From: Macrostomum hystrix
Lineage: Eukaryota > Platyhelminthes > Macrostomidae
Direction: 5' to 3'
DNA length: 64,000 nucleotides
Assembly (NCBI GenBank): GCA_950097015.1
Contig: CATNEN010000005.1
Span: 930,001-994,000, forward strand
Below the pieces are notes generated by a model that was not told the DNA's origin, made no database searches, and was given only the letters and a program-made list of their open reading frames with translations. Positions 33,240 to 44,218 of this stretch are shown here, in pieces (within the stretch, counting starts at the first letter, position 1; each line of letters opens with the position of its first letter). Position numbers and translations under genes: made by a program.

Positions 33240-33782
33240 TACTAGAATTGCGCTAAATTTTAGGAATATACGCTCGATTCTTGGAATATATGCTGAATTC
33301 TAGGAATATATGCTGAATTCTAGGAATAGGCCCTATATGCTGAATTCTTGGAATATATGCTGAATTCTAGGAATATATGCTGAATTCTAGGAATACATGC
33401 TGAATTCTAGGAATATATGTTGAATTCTAAGAATATACGCTGAATTCTAGGAATATATACTGAGTTCTAGGAATATACGCAGAATTCTTGGAATATTTAG
33501 TTCTAGGAATTCTAGGAATACTGAGTTCTAGGAATATACGCAAAATTCTAAGAATATACGCTGAATTCAAAGAATATTTTGTTCTATTAATTCTAGGAAT
33601 ACTGAGTTCTAGGAATATGCGCTGAATTCTAGGAATATGCGCTGAATTCTAGGAATGTACGCTGAATTCTAGGAATATGCGCTAAATTCTTGGGATATAT
33701 GCTGAATTCTAGGAATATGCGCTGAATTCTAGGAATATATGATGAGTTCTAGGACTATATGTAAAATTCTAGGAATTCTCTA
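33240..33782. repeat. 20-bp minisatellite (GAATTCTAGGAATATATGCT)
   Basis: About 27 diverged units of roughly 20 bp. Each contains TTCTAGGAA, which fits TTCNNNGAA, and most contain GAATTC. Some units are truncated. Confidence 0.92.
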
Positions 33783-33783
33783 G

Positions 33784-34062
33784 CAACTTTTTGGTCTTAA
33801 AATAATTCAGCTGTCCTCGAAACCTTTGGTGCGTTCGTTGCACTGTTCTCTACTCAAAGTAGTAGCATTGAGCGATGTTCTGCCAGTCTTCCTAGTCTAT
33901 TATGCTGTTGCAACATGACATGAGGCAGGAGCTGAAACAGAGAGAGATAGAGAGCAGAGGGGTGGCTAGCGGAAATTGTTGCAGTCGCTGTTCCTTTTTC
34001 GCTTTCCGACACCCAGCGAAAATTTCCAGTTAAAGCCTTTCCTTCACTACTTCTTTCAGTAG
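33784..34062. repeat. Dispersed repeat, copy 1 (pairs with 38,326-38,612)
   Basis: About 280 bp resembles 38,326-38,612 in the same orientation. Shared phrases include AGTAGTAGCATTGAGCG, GAGCTGAAACAGA and CGACACCCAGC. Identity is moderate. No coding or TIR signal; an uncharacterised interspersed element. Confidence 0.7.
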
Positions 34063-34224
34063 TCCAAATTGGGCAAATCTTTATTTTGTCTTAATTTGTA
34101 CATTCTGTGAAATTAACATCCTACTATTGCTATACGCTTCCGAAGCTATACTAAACTGATCTACATCGTCAATAAATAAAGTGGATGATTAACAGACTGT
34201 TAATTTCGCAATCATGAAATAAAG

Positions 34225-34653
34225 CAGTATTGATAGGCTGCAGAGGGCTGTGAATGAAATGAAACGAGGTAAAAACGTTCAAAATTTCCATTCTCGGCTT
34301 CGCCTCGGCCAAGAAACGCGTCCTCAGCCGTTCCTAGGCCAAAGAAACGAAATCAGGGGGGTATTATTCTTTAATCCTAAAGCTTGGCCCGGCTCACGAG
34401 ATTGCACTACTAAAACAGTTTACAGCAACTGTGACCATAGACTATATGTTTAATCGGCCTAGGCCGTTAAATGACTGGCCTAGGCCAGTTAAATAAAAGA
34501 AATACATAGAATTAATAGCCAACAGGCCGGGCCAAGCTGGGGGATTAAACGCGTTTCCCGGCCCGCCCGCTGTGCATATCTATGGAATTCGACCATAGAC
34601 AACAGCACAGGGCGGGCTGCTGTTAGTTTCAACCTCGTTTCAACACGCGTAGG
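34225..34653. repeat. MITE-like repeat region related to 2269-2481
   Basis: The right part (34,546-34,653) matches 2345-2481, including GGAATTCGACCATAGACAAC and the end CAACACGCGTAGG. The left part (34,225-34,270) matches the reverse complement of about 2290-2335. Two palindromes GGCCTAGGCC lie between at 34,458-34,481. Probably a related, rearranged copy. Confidence 0.5.
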
Positions 34654-35564
34654 TTTACTACGAGAAAAGAACTGCCAGATATGACTTCGGTATGGCTGTC
34701 TCAGTATTCGAAAAACAAATTAAGCAAAGGGCGTTGATGGTTGCATGGACAACTGGATGTAGACATGGATGGTAGAATACTCTTCTGGTTTATTGAGGCT
34801 GTCTATACCATAGAGTTAACGAAACGAAACTCGTTTAAACGGCCAATAATACGTGGAAAAATGGTCATAGACAACGCGCGCGACCATAGCGCACGCACGA
34901 CCAATTGAGTTCAGCTTAGTTTAGATAAAGTTTTCCTAAACCTCACATTTACTTGAAAAAAAAATGAATTTTGCCTTCCTTTGAAGCTGCATACCACACA
35001 TTTTCAGCCCCATCCAGTTCTAACAAGCGCTTGGTACGTGTGGCTAATTGGACTCAGGATTTCTATATATGGAAAGACGCCAAAACACTCGGTAATTAGC
35101 AGCTGGCGTTCCCATTGAATTAAATATGCTACCACAGGTTTCCTTTCAACAAAAGAGAACGTCGAGATAGAATTTTTGAATGAGTCGACGTGCAGAAACT
35201 GCCAACTTTAGTCCCCCTCGCTGCTTAGGAAGGCTTATTTAATGCCGCTGTGACAACAGTGCGCTGCACTATTAGCTTTAGCTTTCTCAACGAAACTGGT
35301 TAAGCGCATGCTTCAATGCTTGGACATTAATTTGGCTCAACAAACGGATTGTTGGACTTTTGTTGAACGTTTCTTGAAGCTGCTTATTTATTCGGGTGGT
35401 TTCAGAACCTTCTGGTAGCCTACTTGCGTCAATTGTTGCGTCAATTACCATTCACAGCTCGTTTGAAACGATAAATGTAGAAAATCATTAGAAAATCACT
35501 ACTCAAATGTAAAACTCATTTTCTTGTTATCTTCGATTCCACATCATATTGTAGCTGCATTTTA
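34654..35564. other. No gene seen; weak copy of flanking duplication
   Basis: A stretch near 34,975-35,065 resembles 39,525-39,615 (shared CCCATCCAGTTCTAACAAG and GTGGCTAATTGG). It suggests an older duplication than the one carrying the PAN/LamG genes. Otherwise nothing recognised. Confidence 0.4.
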
Positions 35565-35571
35565 GAGAGGC

Positions 35572-35872
35572 TGTAGCCTTGTCAGAGCGTTAGGGCGCGG
35601 ACTCGTGACTTGAAGGTCGAGGGTTCGATTCCTGACTCCACTAGAACTATTTGTGTCCTTTAACAAGACACTTAACTCTGCATTGCTTCAGTTCACCCAA
35701 CAGTAAAATGGGTGCCAGGCTTAGCTGGGATAATTGAAGGTAGGTGTGGCGGCCCCCCAGTCCATGGACTGAACAGCTGTACGCAGCCTTCAGATGCTGA
35801 GCTGTCGGCTGCACATTTGGCCCTATTGTGGCAGGTCTAATCAGTTATCAATTATTATTATTATTTTAGTGA
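35572..35872 (+). mobile_element. tRNA-derived SINE (family B) with ATT tail
   Basis: Head GTAGCCTTGTCAGAGCG (A box region) and GGGTTCGATTCCTGACTC (B box), body TTAACAAGACACTTAACTC, then GTCCATGGACTGAACAGCTG and an (ATT)n tail near 35,850-35,868. Best preserved family B copy in plus orientation. Confidence 0.82.
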
Positions 35873-36270
35873 CAAATGTATTAGAGACATCTCAAAGAAA
35901 CATATGGTCCCGAACTTAAAAACTTACACCCGAGGATCAAAAGCACTACTTGATGTTGCAAAGACAGCTGGGGGAACAATAACACTTCTAGTCATTATAT
36001 TAATTACTATTCAGAGACGTAATGACTATGCATTCTATTAGCGCCCGAGACTGCATTTTACATTATAAGAAGTTTTCAGACACCATCTCTTATTAGATAT
36101 GTTTAATAAATGCTTTTTTATGGGGTAAACGCTAGACCATAACAGTCCATTTTTGGGGCCAATTAGTTAAATGGGAGAATACGAATTCGCTTATTGTCGA
36201 ATACTAAGTTTAATAACAATATAATTCGCACAATGAGGTATGTTTTGCTTATCCGTTAAACTTCTATTTA

Positions 36271-37415
36271 TGCTTCCTGAAGGGGATCAACTTGTTCAGA
36301 ATATCCCAAAGATCACAGACGCAGAAAACTACAATAGAAAGGCGATTATATACACAGCAATAAAACAGCAGCAGAGTAGGTCAGTGTCGAAACAATTATA
36401 TGCAGCACTAAACTGCTGGTAGTTACAAACTAAGTAACTTCGCACATCTGACGCTCTCAGAAAGAAACCCCGAAAGCTTAACAGTTCCAAACTGCTTTTC
36501 CACAATCAAGGGACAAACAATCGAATCAAATGAAAAGCAACACTCAAGACGGCCAGAAATTCGCTTCTCAGCAGATTTGAAGCAAGAGAGCCACTTCAGT
36601 GCTGCTCAGAGCCCTCTGAGACACTCCGAAGCATTTCATGAAGCCCTGGAACACTCGGTTGTACATGGCAGAGTACGGGATTGCTCCGATCTGCACCATG
36701 TTGCCAAAGTTCGCACAGGATGTCACGGCGACTGAAGAGCCACTGCTGGCCAGAGTTCCGTTCACGTAGATCCAGAAGGCCGGTGTGTTTCTGCTGTACA
36801 CTGCAGCGATGTGAGTCCAACCACTGGCCGTGTCAGTGGGTCCTGGCACTGTGAGCTGGGACCATGGAGATTCAATTATGAACTGAATATCAGTGCTAGC
36901 AGGATACAGCCAGAGTCGTGTGAAATGTCCATCTGGCATCGTCAGGCCTTCGAAAAGAGGCATGGCGCCTCGAGATTGGTTCGACACCTGCACCCACACA
37001 GAGAACGTGAAGCTCGTGAGACACTCTGAAGCCAGCTGGTCGATGTTGAATCGCTCATTCACATCGAACTGACCAGTGAAGTTGACCGCACTGTCCGTGT
37101 ACTGCATGGCCATGTTCTCCTGCAGGTCGAGATGGCCGCTGTTCGAGGCCACATTGCGGCTGCGAGTGGCGTTGCTCATGGGCCAGAAGGCGACGAGGCT
37201 GAGCTGACGCAGGACGCTCCACACCTCGCAGTCGGTGTCGTTCGAGAGTCGCACAGTTTGCACGCTGTCCGACACGTTGCAGACGCCTGTGCGGTAGCTC
37301 CAGCCGATACAGAGACGGAGCTGAGAGCACAGGAAGGCGCACGAGCGAGCACTTGAGGCCGTCAACAGGTGTTGGGGCGTTTGAGCGACCACGCAGCCAC
37401 CGACTGACATTTCGT
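36271..37415. repeat. Segmental duplication unit 1 (with 39,667-40,812)
   Basis: About 1.15 kb covering 3' flank and nearly all coding sequence of one PAN/LamG gene is repeated about 3.4 kb away, in the same orientation, at high identity. Similarity stops abruptly at the sequence coding for the signal peptide. Confidence 0.85.
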
Positions 37416-37491
37416 GCTTTTGACACACACACTGGCTAAGGGCTAACACTAGTAGAATAGAAAGATACTCAATCAATAGATGGAAATTCAT
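36568..37491 (-). CDS. Secreted PAN/apple-like + LamG/lectin-like protein, copy 1
   Basis: A single-exon frame of 307 residues from ATG at 37,491; the frame is open further upstream, but this ATG starts a signal peptide (MNFHLLIEYLSILLVLALSQ). Residues about 30-90 form a PAN/apple-like domain with cysteines at 33, 51, 55, 61, 71 and 88 and the phrase CIGWSYRTGVC. Residues about 98-300 are a LamG/concanavalin-type beta sandwich with GWTHIAAVY and FWIYVNGTLASSG. Such domain pairs usually bind carbohydrate or protein ligands outside the cell; the ligand is unknown. No transmembrane segment follows, so it is likely secreted. A paralogue lies at 39,966. Confidence 0.8.
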   Translation of the reverse strand: MNFHLLIEYLSILLVLALSQCVCQKHEMSVGGCVVAQTPQHLLTASSARSCAFLCSQLRLCIGWSYRTGVCNVSDSVQTVRLSNDTDCEVWSVLRQLSLVAFWPMSNATRSRNVASNSGHLDLQENMAMQYTDSAVNFTGQFDVNERFNIDQLASECLTSFTFSVWVQVSNQSRGAMPLFEGLTMPDGHFTRLWLYPASTDIQFIIESPWSQLTVPGPTDTASGWTHIAAVYSRNTPAFWIYVNGTLASSGSSVAVTSCANFGNMVQIGAIPYSAMYNRVFQGFMKCFGVSQRALSSTEVALLLQIC

Positions 37492-38060
37492 TTTGCTCAA
37501 TGCTAGCTGTTTCTCAGAAGCAGTTTTTTGATTGCAGTTGCCTCCTGTTTGCATATTGGTGAGAACTTTATTGAACTGCATGGGCAGTACTGGTCCATAC
37601 ACCTCCGACTACAAAGTAGACCAACCAGGAAAACTGATTGAGTTCATTTTGAGAAGAGAGCTTGTATTCATGCTGCTAGAGTGTTCCTTGGCAACGCGAA
37701 GGCTTCTGATACTAAATATTTCATGGCCATCTTGCGTGTGCCAATTATTTTTGACTTGTCTCAACGAAATCATACTTGCCTGTCCGTTTGGCTGAGAAAG
37801 ATAGTTTGAGAAAGATTTTAAAATAAAAACAATGAATTAAATAGACACTAATATATTAATTTATATGTGCTTTCCGTGTGAAAGAAGCTACACATAGCTA
37901 AACACTGAAGTTTTGACACCGCGTTCTCAAAACGGAGTTTCGAGCTAAAGTTGCGTCAACCGGGTAGCGATGAACACTGAAGACGACTAAATTAACCATG
38001 CCATGTGAACACATGTGAAATCAGTGGGATCTCCTGGCCTCAACACCGTGTGTAACCCAG
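37492..38060. other. No gene seen; upstream of PAN/LamG copy 1
   Basis: Upstream region of copy 1. I see no clear TATA box. It is not shared with the upstream region of copy 2, so the two genes probably have separate promoters. Confidence 0.4.
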
Positions 38061-38061
38061 T

Positions 38062-38265
38062 AGTAGGAGGATATAGCTTTGTCGTAAGAGCGGAGAAATC
38101 ATGACCTGAAAGTGGGTGTTTGATTTGTTAAAGTTTGTGCCTTTTAGCAAGATACTTAAACCTGTATTTCTTCCCCTAGTCCATGGACTGAACAGCCGTA
38201 CTCAGCCTTCAGATGCTGCGGCTGTGCAGTCGGCTGCACATCTGGCCCAATCAGGGTCTGCGTAA
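38062..38265 (+). mobile_element. tRNA-derived SINE (family B), decayed copy
   Basis: Head TAGCTTTGTCGTAAGAGCGG is recognisable but the B box is degraded (GGGTGTTTGATTTG). The body has TTAGCAAGATACTTAAACC and GTCCATGGACTGAACAGCCG, with an internal deletion between them. Confidence 0.65.
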
Positions 38266-38325
38266 GCAACAAATTTTTTTTTAGTAGGTTCACTTTGCTA
38301 AGCTTTTTTCATTTTTTCAGTAAAA

Positions 38326-38612
38326 TACTTTTTGTCTTGAAATCATTTTGCTGTCCTTGAACTCTTTCCGATGTTCGTTGCACTGTGTCCTAATGTAAGT
38401 AGTAGCATTGAGCGTATTCTGTCAATCTTCTTCCTAGTCAATGCGAAAGTCCGTCTTACATGGAGCTGAAACAGACAGAAAGAGAAAGAGAGCGGAGGGG
38501 GTGGCCAGCGGGTTTTGTTGCCATAGTTGCCGTTCCATTTCCGCTTTGCGACACCCAGCCAGATGAATTTTCCAGCCAAAGCCTTTAATTGTTTCTCTAC
38601 TTCTGTCAGTAG
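38326..38612. repeat. Dispersed repeat, copy 2 (pairs with 33,784-34,062)
   Basis: Same orientation and similar length as copy 1, sharing AGTAGTAGCATTGAGCG and CGACACCCAGC. Not part of the PAN/LamG duplication. Confidence 0.7.
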
Positions 38613-39046
38613 ACATCTCTCTATTTTGTATTTTTTGAGAATTCTTTGAACTTCATAGCTTATACGCTGGTATTCTGTTTGGGCTTTTGTGTGCCAAATA
38701 TCGTGAGAGGTTTTACACTGTAACTATTCTCTACACCGGGTCGGTGTGCTACTGTTCAGTCAATTGTAGCAGCGACTGAAATATAATGTTATTGGCTGTG
38801 AAATTGATGTGGGCAAGATGGCGAGCTGCTCCAAACGGAATTCCCAAATAGAAAAATAACAAATCCCAATCACAATCCCAATTGAAAGGCTGATTTTATT
38901 TGATTATAATAATTCTTTGACCCGATTAATTAACTTTAAGGCTTCATTTTCCACCCGCGCTTACAATATCAATTTAGGTTCTTCGGTGATTAACACAATA
39001 CGGAAAATTATCAAACTCCACATATCGAATGCGTGGGGACACTAGT

Positions 39047-39341
39047 AAAATACACGCGAACAAAGGCAGAGGAGAGATGATGATCGAGAGGTAGCTGACC
39101 AAATAACAGGTAGTAAAATAATTATTCCTAAGCTGGCCAAAATCCGCGCCTACTCTGCAGGTGAGGTCACCAATGGTCTGCGGTTTCTGCGAGGCTCCAA
39201 CAATTCCTATCGGTACCTCTCCTTTGCCAAACGGCGAGATCCTCAGGGTCGCTCAATCAACGATCCCTCTAGACGACCTGCGCCAATTGAAGGTTTCGTC
39301 AGCGAGACTCCTGCAGTCGGGCAGGGCAATCAAGAGCCGTG
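39047..39341 (+). CDS. Possible coding exon, unassigned
   Basis: A plus-strand frame of about 95 codons without an ATG runs to a stop near 39,341. A pyrimidine-rich acceptor CTCTGCAG ends at 39,160; if used, the exon would encode about 60 residues including EVTNGLRFLRGSNNSYRYL and FAKRRDPQGRS. It is more GC-rich than its surroundings. A minus-strand frame overlaps it, so strand is uncertain. No family recognised. Confidence 0.25.
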
Positions 39342-39666
39342 AGGTGCTCTGAGCCGGGGCAGACTGGAAAATGTTTCCCTCGCGCACGCTGATTGGTCGG
39401 CACCGCAGCTCAGGGGTAGATTTTGGGGTGGCTAGCTGAGCTGTAAGCTGAGTAAAAAAAGAATGCAAAAAAGAACTATAAAAACATCATTTTCATTGAA
39501 AAAAGCTTAACAATAAAAATGAATTTCGTCTTCAATTAAAGATGCATCTCACACATTCTCATTAGCCGGCTGCAAAGTCCCATCCAGTTCTAACAAGTTC
39601 TAACTTTGTTCGCGTGGCTAATTGGTCTGTTGATATTTTATTCGGAATGACGCTTCTGTTTTTGCT

Positions 39667-40812
39667 CCTAAAAGGGGATCAACTTCTTCAGTATATCCCT
39701 GCAATCACAGACGCAGAAAACTACAATAGAAAGGCGATTATATAGACAGCAATAAAACAGCAGCAGAGTAGGTCAGTGTCGAAAAAATTATATGAAGCAC
39801 TTAACTGCTGGTAGTTACAAACTAAGTAACTAACACTTCGCACATCTGACGCTCCCAGAAAGAAACCCCGAAAGCTTAACAGTTCCAAACTGCTTTTCCA
39901 CTGTCGAAGGACAAACAATCAAATCAAAAGACAATCAACATTCAAGACGGCCAGAAATTCGCTTCTCAGCAGATCTGAAGCAAGAGAGCCACTTCAGCGC
40001 TGCTCAGAGCCCTCTGGGACACTCCGAAGCATTTCATGAAGCCCTGGAACACTCGGTTGTGCGTGGCAGAGCGAGTGATCGCTCCGATCTGCACCATGTT
40101 GCCAAAGTTCGCACAGGATGTCACGGCGACTGAAGAGCCACTGCTGGCCAGAGTTCCGTTCACGTAGATCCAGAAGGCCGGTGTGTTTCTGTTGTACACT
40201 GCAGCGATGTGAGTCCAACCACTGGCAGTGTCAGTGGGTCCAGGCACTATCAGCTGGGACACAGGGGATGTAATTATGAACTGAATATCAGTGCTAGCAG
40301 GATGCAGCCAGAGACGGGTGAAAAATCCAGTTGGCATCGTCAGGCCTTCGAAAAGAGGCATGGCGCCTCGAGATTGGTTCGACACCTTCACCCACACAGA
40401 GAACGTGAAGCTCGTGAGACACTCTGAAGCCAGCTGGTCGATGTTGAATCGCTCATTCACATCGAACTGACCAGTGAAGTTGACCGCACTGTCCGTGTAC
40501 TGCATGGCCATGTTCTCCTGCAGGTCGAGATGGCCGCTGTTCGAGGCCACATTGCGGCTGCGAGTGGCGTTGTTCATGGGCCAGAAGGCGACGAGGCTGA
40601 GCTGACGCAGGACGCTCCACATCTCGCAGTCGGTGTCGTTCGAGAGTCGCACAGTTTGCACGCTGTCCAACACGTTGCAGACGCCTGTGCGGTAGCTCCA
40701 GCCGATGCAGAGACGGAGCTGAGAGCAGAGGAAGGCGCACGAGCGAGCGCTTGAGGCCGTCAGCAGGTGTTGGGGAGACTGAGCGACCACGCAGCCTCCC
40801 AATGAGACGTTT
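39667..40812. repeat. Segmental duplication unit 2 (with 36,271-37,415)
   Basis: Copy of the 1.15-kb block. The 3' flank shares GATCACAGACGCAGAAAAC-like sequence and the CAGCAGCAGAGTAGGTCAGT stretch with unit 1. Confidence 0.85.
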
Positions 40813-40880
40813 CTGTAGGCTGTTCGGCACTCGCATAGGCCAGCAATGGCCAGCAGAATCAGCATGTACAGTTGGGCCAT
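39966..40880 (-). CDS. Secreted PAN/apple-like + LamG/lectin-like protein, copy 2
   Basis: Single-exon frame of 304 residues from ATG at 40,880. The signal peptide (MAQLYMLILLAIAGLCEC) is unrelated to that of copy 1, but from GGCVVAQ onward the two proteins differ at only about 17-20 of 275 positions. The six PAN cysteines and LamG phrases are kept. Differences cluster in the LamG half: a DGHF/TGFF change, ESPWSQ/TSPVSQ, and PYSAMY/TRSATH, which are surface-loop candidates. Paralogues with altered loops suggest diversification of binding, but that is inference. Confidence 0.8.
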   Translation of the reverse strand: MAQLYMLILLAIAGLCECRTAYRNVSLGGCVVAQSPQHLLTASSARSCAFLCSQLRLCIGWSYRTGVCNVLDSVQTVRLSNDTDCEMWSVLRQLSLVAFWPMNNATRSRNVASNSGHLDLQENMAMQYTDSAVNFTGQFDVNERFNIDQLASECLTSFTFSVWVKVSNQSRGAMPLFEGLTMPTGFFTRLWLHPASTDIQFIITSPVSQLIVPGPTDTASGWTHIAAVYNRNTPAFWIYVNGTLASSGSSVAVTSCANFGNMVQIGAITRSATHNRVFQGFMKCFGVSQRALSSAEVALLLQIC

Positions 40881-41838
40881 TGTTGTCAAGTCAATGATTT
40901 TTGCTATTGTGGCATGTACCGTATAATAGAGCCAGGGTTAGAGAGTTGATATTCTTTTATTTAGCTGGTTCCTTAAGCTTCTACCTTGCAATTGGCTGGA
41001 TATCCTTGCAACCAATGCGACTTGGGGATTTAATTGGCCAATTCAGTCTCAGAAGTTTTTGCTGCAAAGGCGAAGAAAAAATCTTTCCAGCCTTCTCTCA
41101 GGGCTTTGCAGATCCTTTTTCTTTCTTTAATTTACAGTTCTAAATTTTTGTTTTTTTATTGACAAGCAAGCAACGTTCACAATACTACTTAGCAGTAGGG
41201 CGTATTGATTTCGTGTCATCTATTTTCTTTAAGTAATGAATTAAAAAAAACTTACAGAATATGATATCTTGGGGCATTTCATGTGGATAAGTGCACATTG
41301 ATACGGAGGCAATTCTGCCCATTCCGCTGACTCCTGAGCACATCCCAACCACACACACACGCACACACTTAATTCCGAAACGAGTTCGTGCTCAAGACTG
41401 CTACAAATAACTAATTGTGTTTTGCACTTTAGCAAAAACAATTTTTTAACACTTATCCCATTCCGAAAATGCTTATTTCAATTATCTTTATACTTTCTGC
41501 GTGTTAGAATAACAAATCAAAGTAGAGATACGAGCTATATTTTCGTAAAAGATAATGCATGTTCCTTCACGTTTGTTCTAAATTATGTAGTCTACATTAC
41601 ATAAAGTACAGGCCAGCACGTGATGTAGCAGTTTTAAAAGGCTGACTGTTAATTAATTCCGCCTACCAAAAGAAATCCTCATTTTGACGTCAAGCAGACT
41701 GGGCGAGGTCTGAGTTGCACCTTTGCTGACTGGAACGAAAAGTGGGGCAATCGACAGGTGTAAAGTAATTAAAATGCAAGCTTGTTCATAGCTAGATTAG
41801 CATGCCAAGGTCAACTGATAGGCCGTGGATAACATATG
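40881..41838. other. No gene seen; upstream of PAN/LamG copy 2
   Basis: AT-rich sequence. A short (CA)n run lies near 41,350. No exon with splice support was found. Confidence 0.4.
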
Positions 41839-41841
41839 TTT

Positions 41842-41995
41842 GTTGTAGCCCATTGGTTAGAGTATCAAAATTGTGGGTGCCGTGGTCTTCAACTCGGTCT
41901 TCTTACGAGTGGGACGTAAAACTGTGCTTGCCCAATCGATCGATAAAACGACAGCCAATTAGGAAAGGCTTATGGGATTGGCGAACGCGAAGGAC
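41842..41995 (+). mobile_element. Degenerate tRNA-derived SINE fragment
   Basis: TGTAGCCCATTGGTTAGAG is A-box-like and TCTTCAACTCGGTC is a decayed B box. GTGGGACGTAAAACTG follows. It does not match families A or B beyond the head. Confidence 0.45.
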
Positions 41996-42586
41996 GACAG
42001 CCAATCAGAGCTCTCAACCAATGATTAACAAGATAATGTTATGGTATGCGCTTTTCTTTACAAAGGCAATAAATTTCAAGCTCAGTCTAAATGCATTTTA
42101 GTAGTTTTAGTAGCACATAAAGAGTAACATTTGCATTTATATTTGCGTGGATCTTTGTGATTAAGGCTAACGGTTTACGGCTGCATAAAATATATATTAA
42201 GTGCAGAACCAATTTAAAAATCGTAGGCTTATCCCATTAAAGATATTTTTTAAAGCATTTTGATTATAAAAATCTGTTGTCAGTCTTTTTGTGTGGCTTC
42301 TGTTTTGAAAAGAAACGAGGTGAAAGTTGGTCTATTGTCAAGCCACTGGACAAGTTTATGAATCTAGCAAGGTAGAGTTCACAGTTTGATATTTATTGCT
42401 TGCGGTACAGTGCCGCATTGCAGCTAACGTCTCAGTCATCAAATGCCGATAAATGAAGCCCTTTAAAATATTCTATGCAACCAAGTATTTGCTTAATTAG
42501 AACAGATTTTATTCATGTAGAACCGATACTAAAAGTTTAAGTGACTACCAATAGCCTGATTATATTGTCATTTAAGAGTATAAAAC
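41996..42586. other. No gene seen
   Basis: AT-rich sequence leading into the 20-bp array. Nothing recognised. Confidence 0.35.
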
Positions 42587-43858
42587 GTTACTCTAGTGTC
42601 TAACACATTATTCTAGTGTCTAACACATTATTCTAGTGTCTAACACATTATTCTAGTGTCTAACACATTATTCTAGTGTCTAACACATTATTCTAGTTTC
42701 TAACACATTATTCTAGTGTCTAACACATTATTCGAGTGTCTAACACGTTATTCTAGTGTCTAACACATTATTCTAGTGTCTAACACATTATTCTAGTGTC
42801 TAACACATTATTCTAGTGTCTAACACATTACTCTAGTGTCTAACACATTATTCTAGTGTCTAACACGTTATTCTAGTGTCTAACACATTATTCTAGTGTC
42901 TAACACATTATTCTAGTATCTAACACATTATTCTAGTGTCTAACACATTATTCTAGTGTCTAACACATTACTCTAGTGTCTAACACATTATTCTAGTGTC
43001 TAACACATTATTCTAGTGTCTAACACATTACTCTAGTGTCTAACACATTATTCTAGTGTCTAACACATTATTCTAGTGTCTAACACATTATTCTAGTGCC
43101 TAACACATTATTCTAGTGTCTAAAACATTATTCTAGTGTCTAACACATTATTCTAGTGTCTAACACATTATTCTAGTGTCTAACACATTATTCTAGTGTC
43201 TAACACATTATTCTAGTGTCTAACACATTATTCTAGTGTCTAACACATTACTCTAATGTCTGACACATTATTCTAACACATTATTCTAGTGTCTAACACA
43301 TTATTCTAGTGTCTAACACATTACTCTAGTGTCTAACACATTATTCTAGTGTCTAACACATTACTCTAGCGTCTAACACATTATTCTAACACATTATTCT
43401 AGTGTCTAACACATTATTCTAGTGTCTAACACATTATTCTAGTGTCTAACACATTATTCTAGTGTCTAACACATTATTCTAGTGTCTAACACATTATTCT
43501 AGTGTCTAACACATTATTCTAGTGTCTAACACATTATTCTAGTGTCTAATACATTATTCTAGTGTCTAACACATTATTCTAGTGTCTAACACATTACTCT
43601 AGCGTCTAACACATTACTCTAGCGTCTAACACATTACTCTAGTGTCTAACACATTACTCTAGTGTCTAACACATTATTCTAACACATTGTTTTAGTGTCT
43701 AACACATTACTCTAGTGTCTAACACATTATTCTAACACGTTATTATAGTGTCTAAAACATTACTCTAATGTCTGACACATTATTCTAGTGTCTAACACAT
43801 TATTCTAGTGTCCAACACATTATTCTAGTGTCCAACACATTATTCTAGCGTCTTAATA
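42587..43858. repeat. 20-bp satellite (TGTCTAACACATTATTCTAG)
   Basis: About 63 units of 20 bp, very uniform on the left, with variants TTACTCTAG and AGCGTC on the right. Several 10-11-bp deletions (ATTCTAACACATTATTC) break the register after 43,270. Confidence 0.96.
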
Positions 43859-44218
43859 CGTCAGTCGTAACTAATTTGATTGGCAAATTCTAACATATTT
43901 TTATTGCTGATTTTCTCACTCGATTCTAAATTTTATTTCGAAGATTTCGCAGCTACCTAATACCTTAGGAATGTTCTTTTCAAAAAGGAAGTTGAAAAAA
44001 TAATTTTTCTGAAATTTTTTTCCTAACTAGACTCACTAATAGGAGGCAAAGTAAGCCTAGCAACTATTACGAGAAAAGGTGCAAGAGATTTTATTGCCTC
44101 TCGAAATCTTGCTCCATAGGTGAGGACTTAGGTTTGCACTTTTATTATTAAATTCATCAAACTTTTTTCGCTACTAACTTTCTTGTCATTATTCTCGAAT
44201 TTCTCCTAATTACACATC
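43859..44218. other. No gene seen between two satellites
   Basis: AT-rich unique spacer, no exon or element recognised. Confidence 0.35.

Noticed and set aside
41802-42101. 99-codon ORF as a gene
   Set aside because: Overlaps a decayed tRNA-derived SINE and shows no protein-like pattern or splice support.
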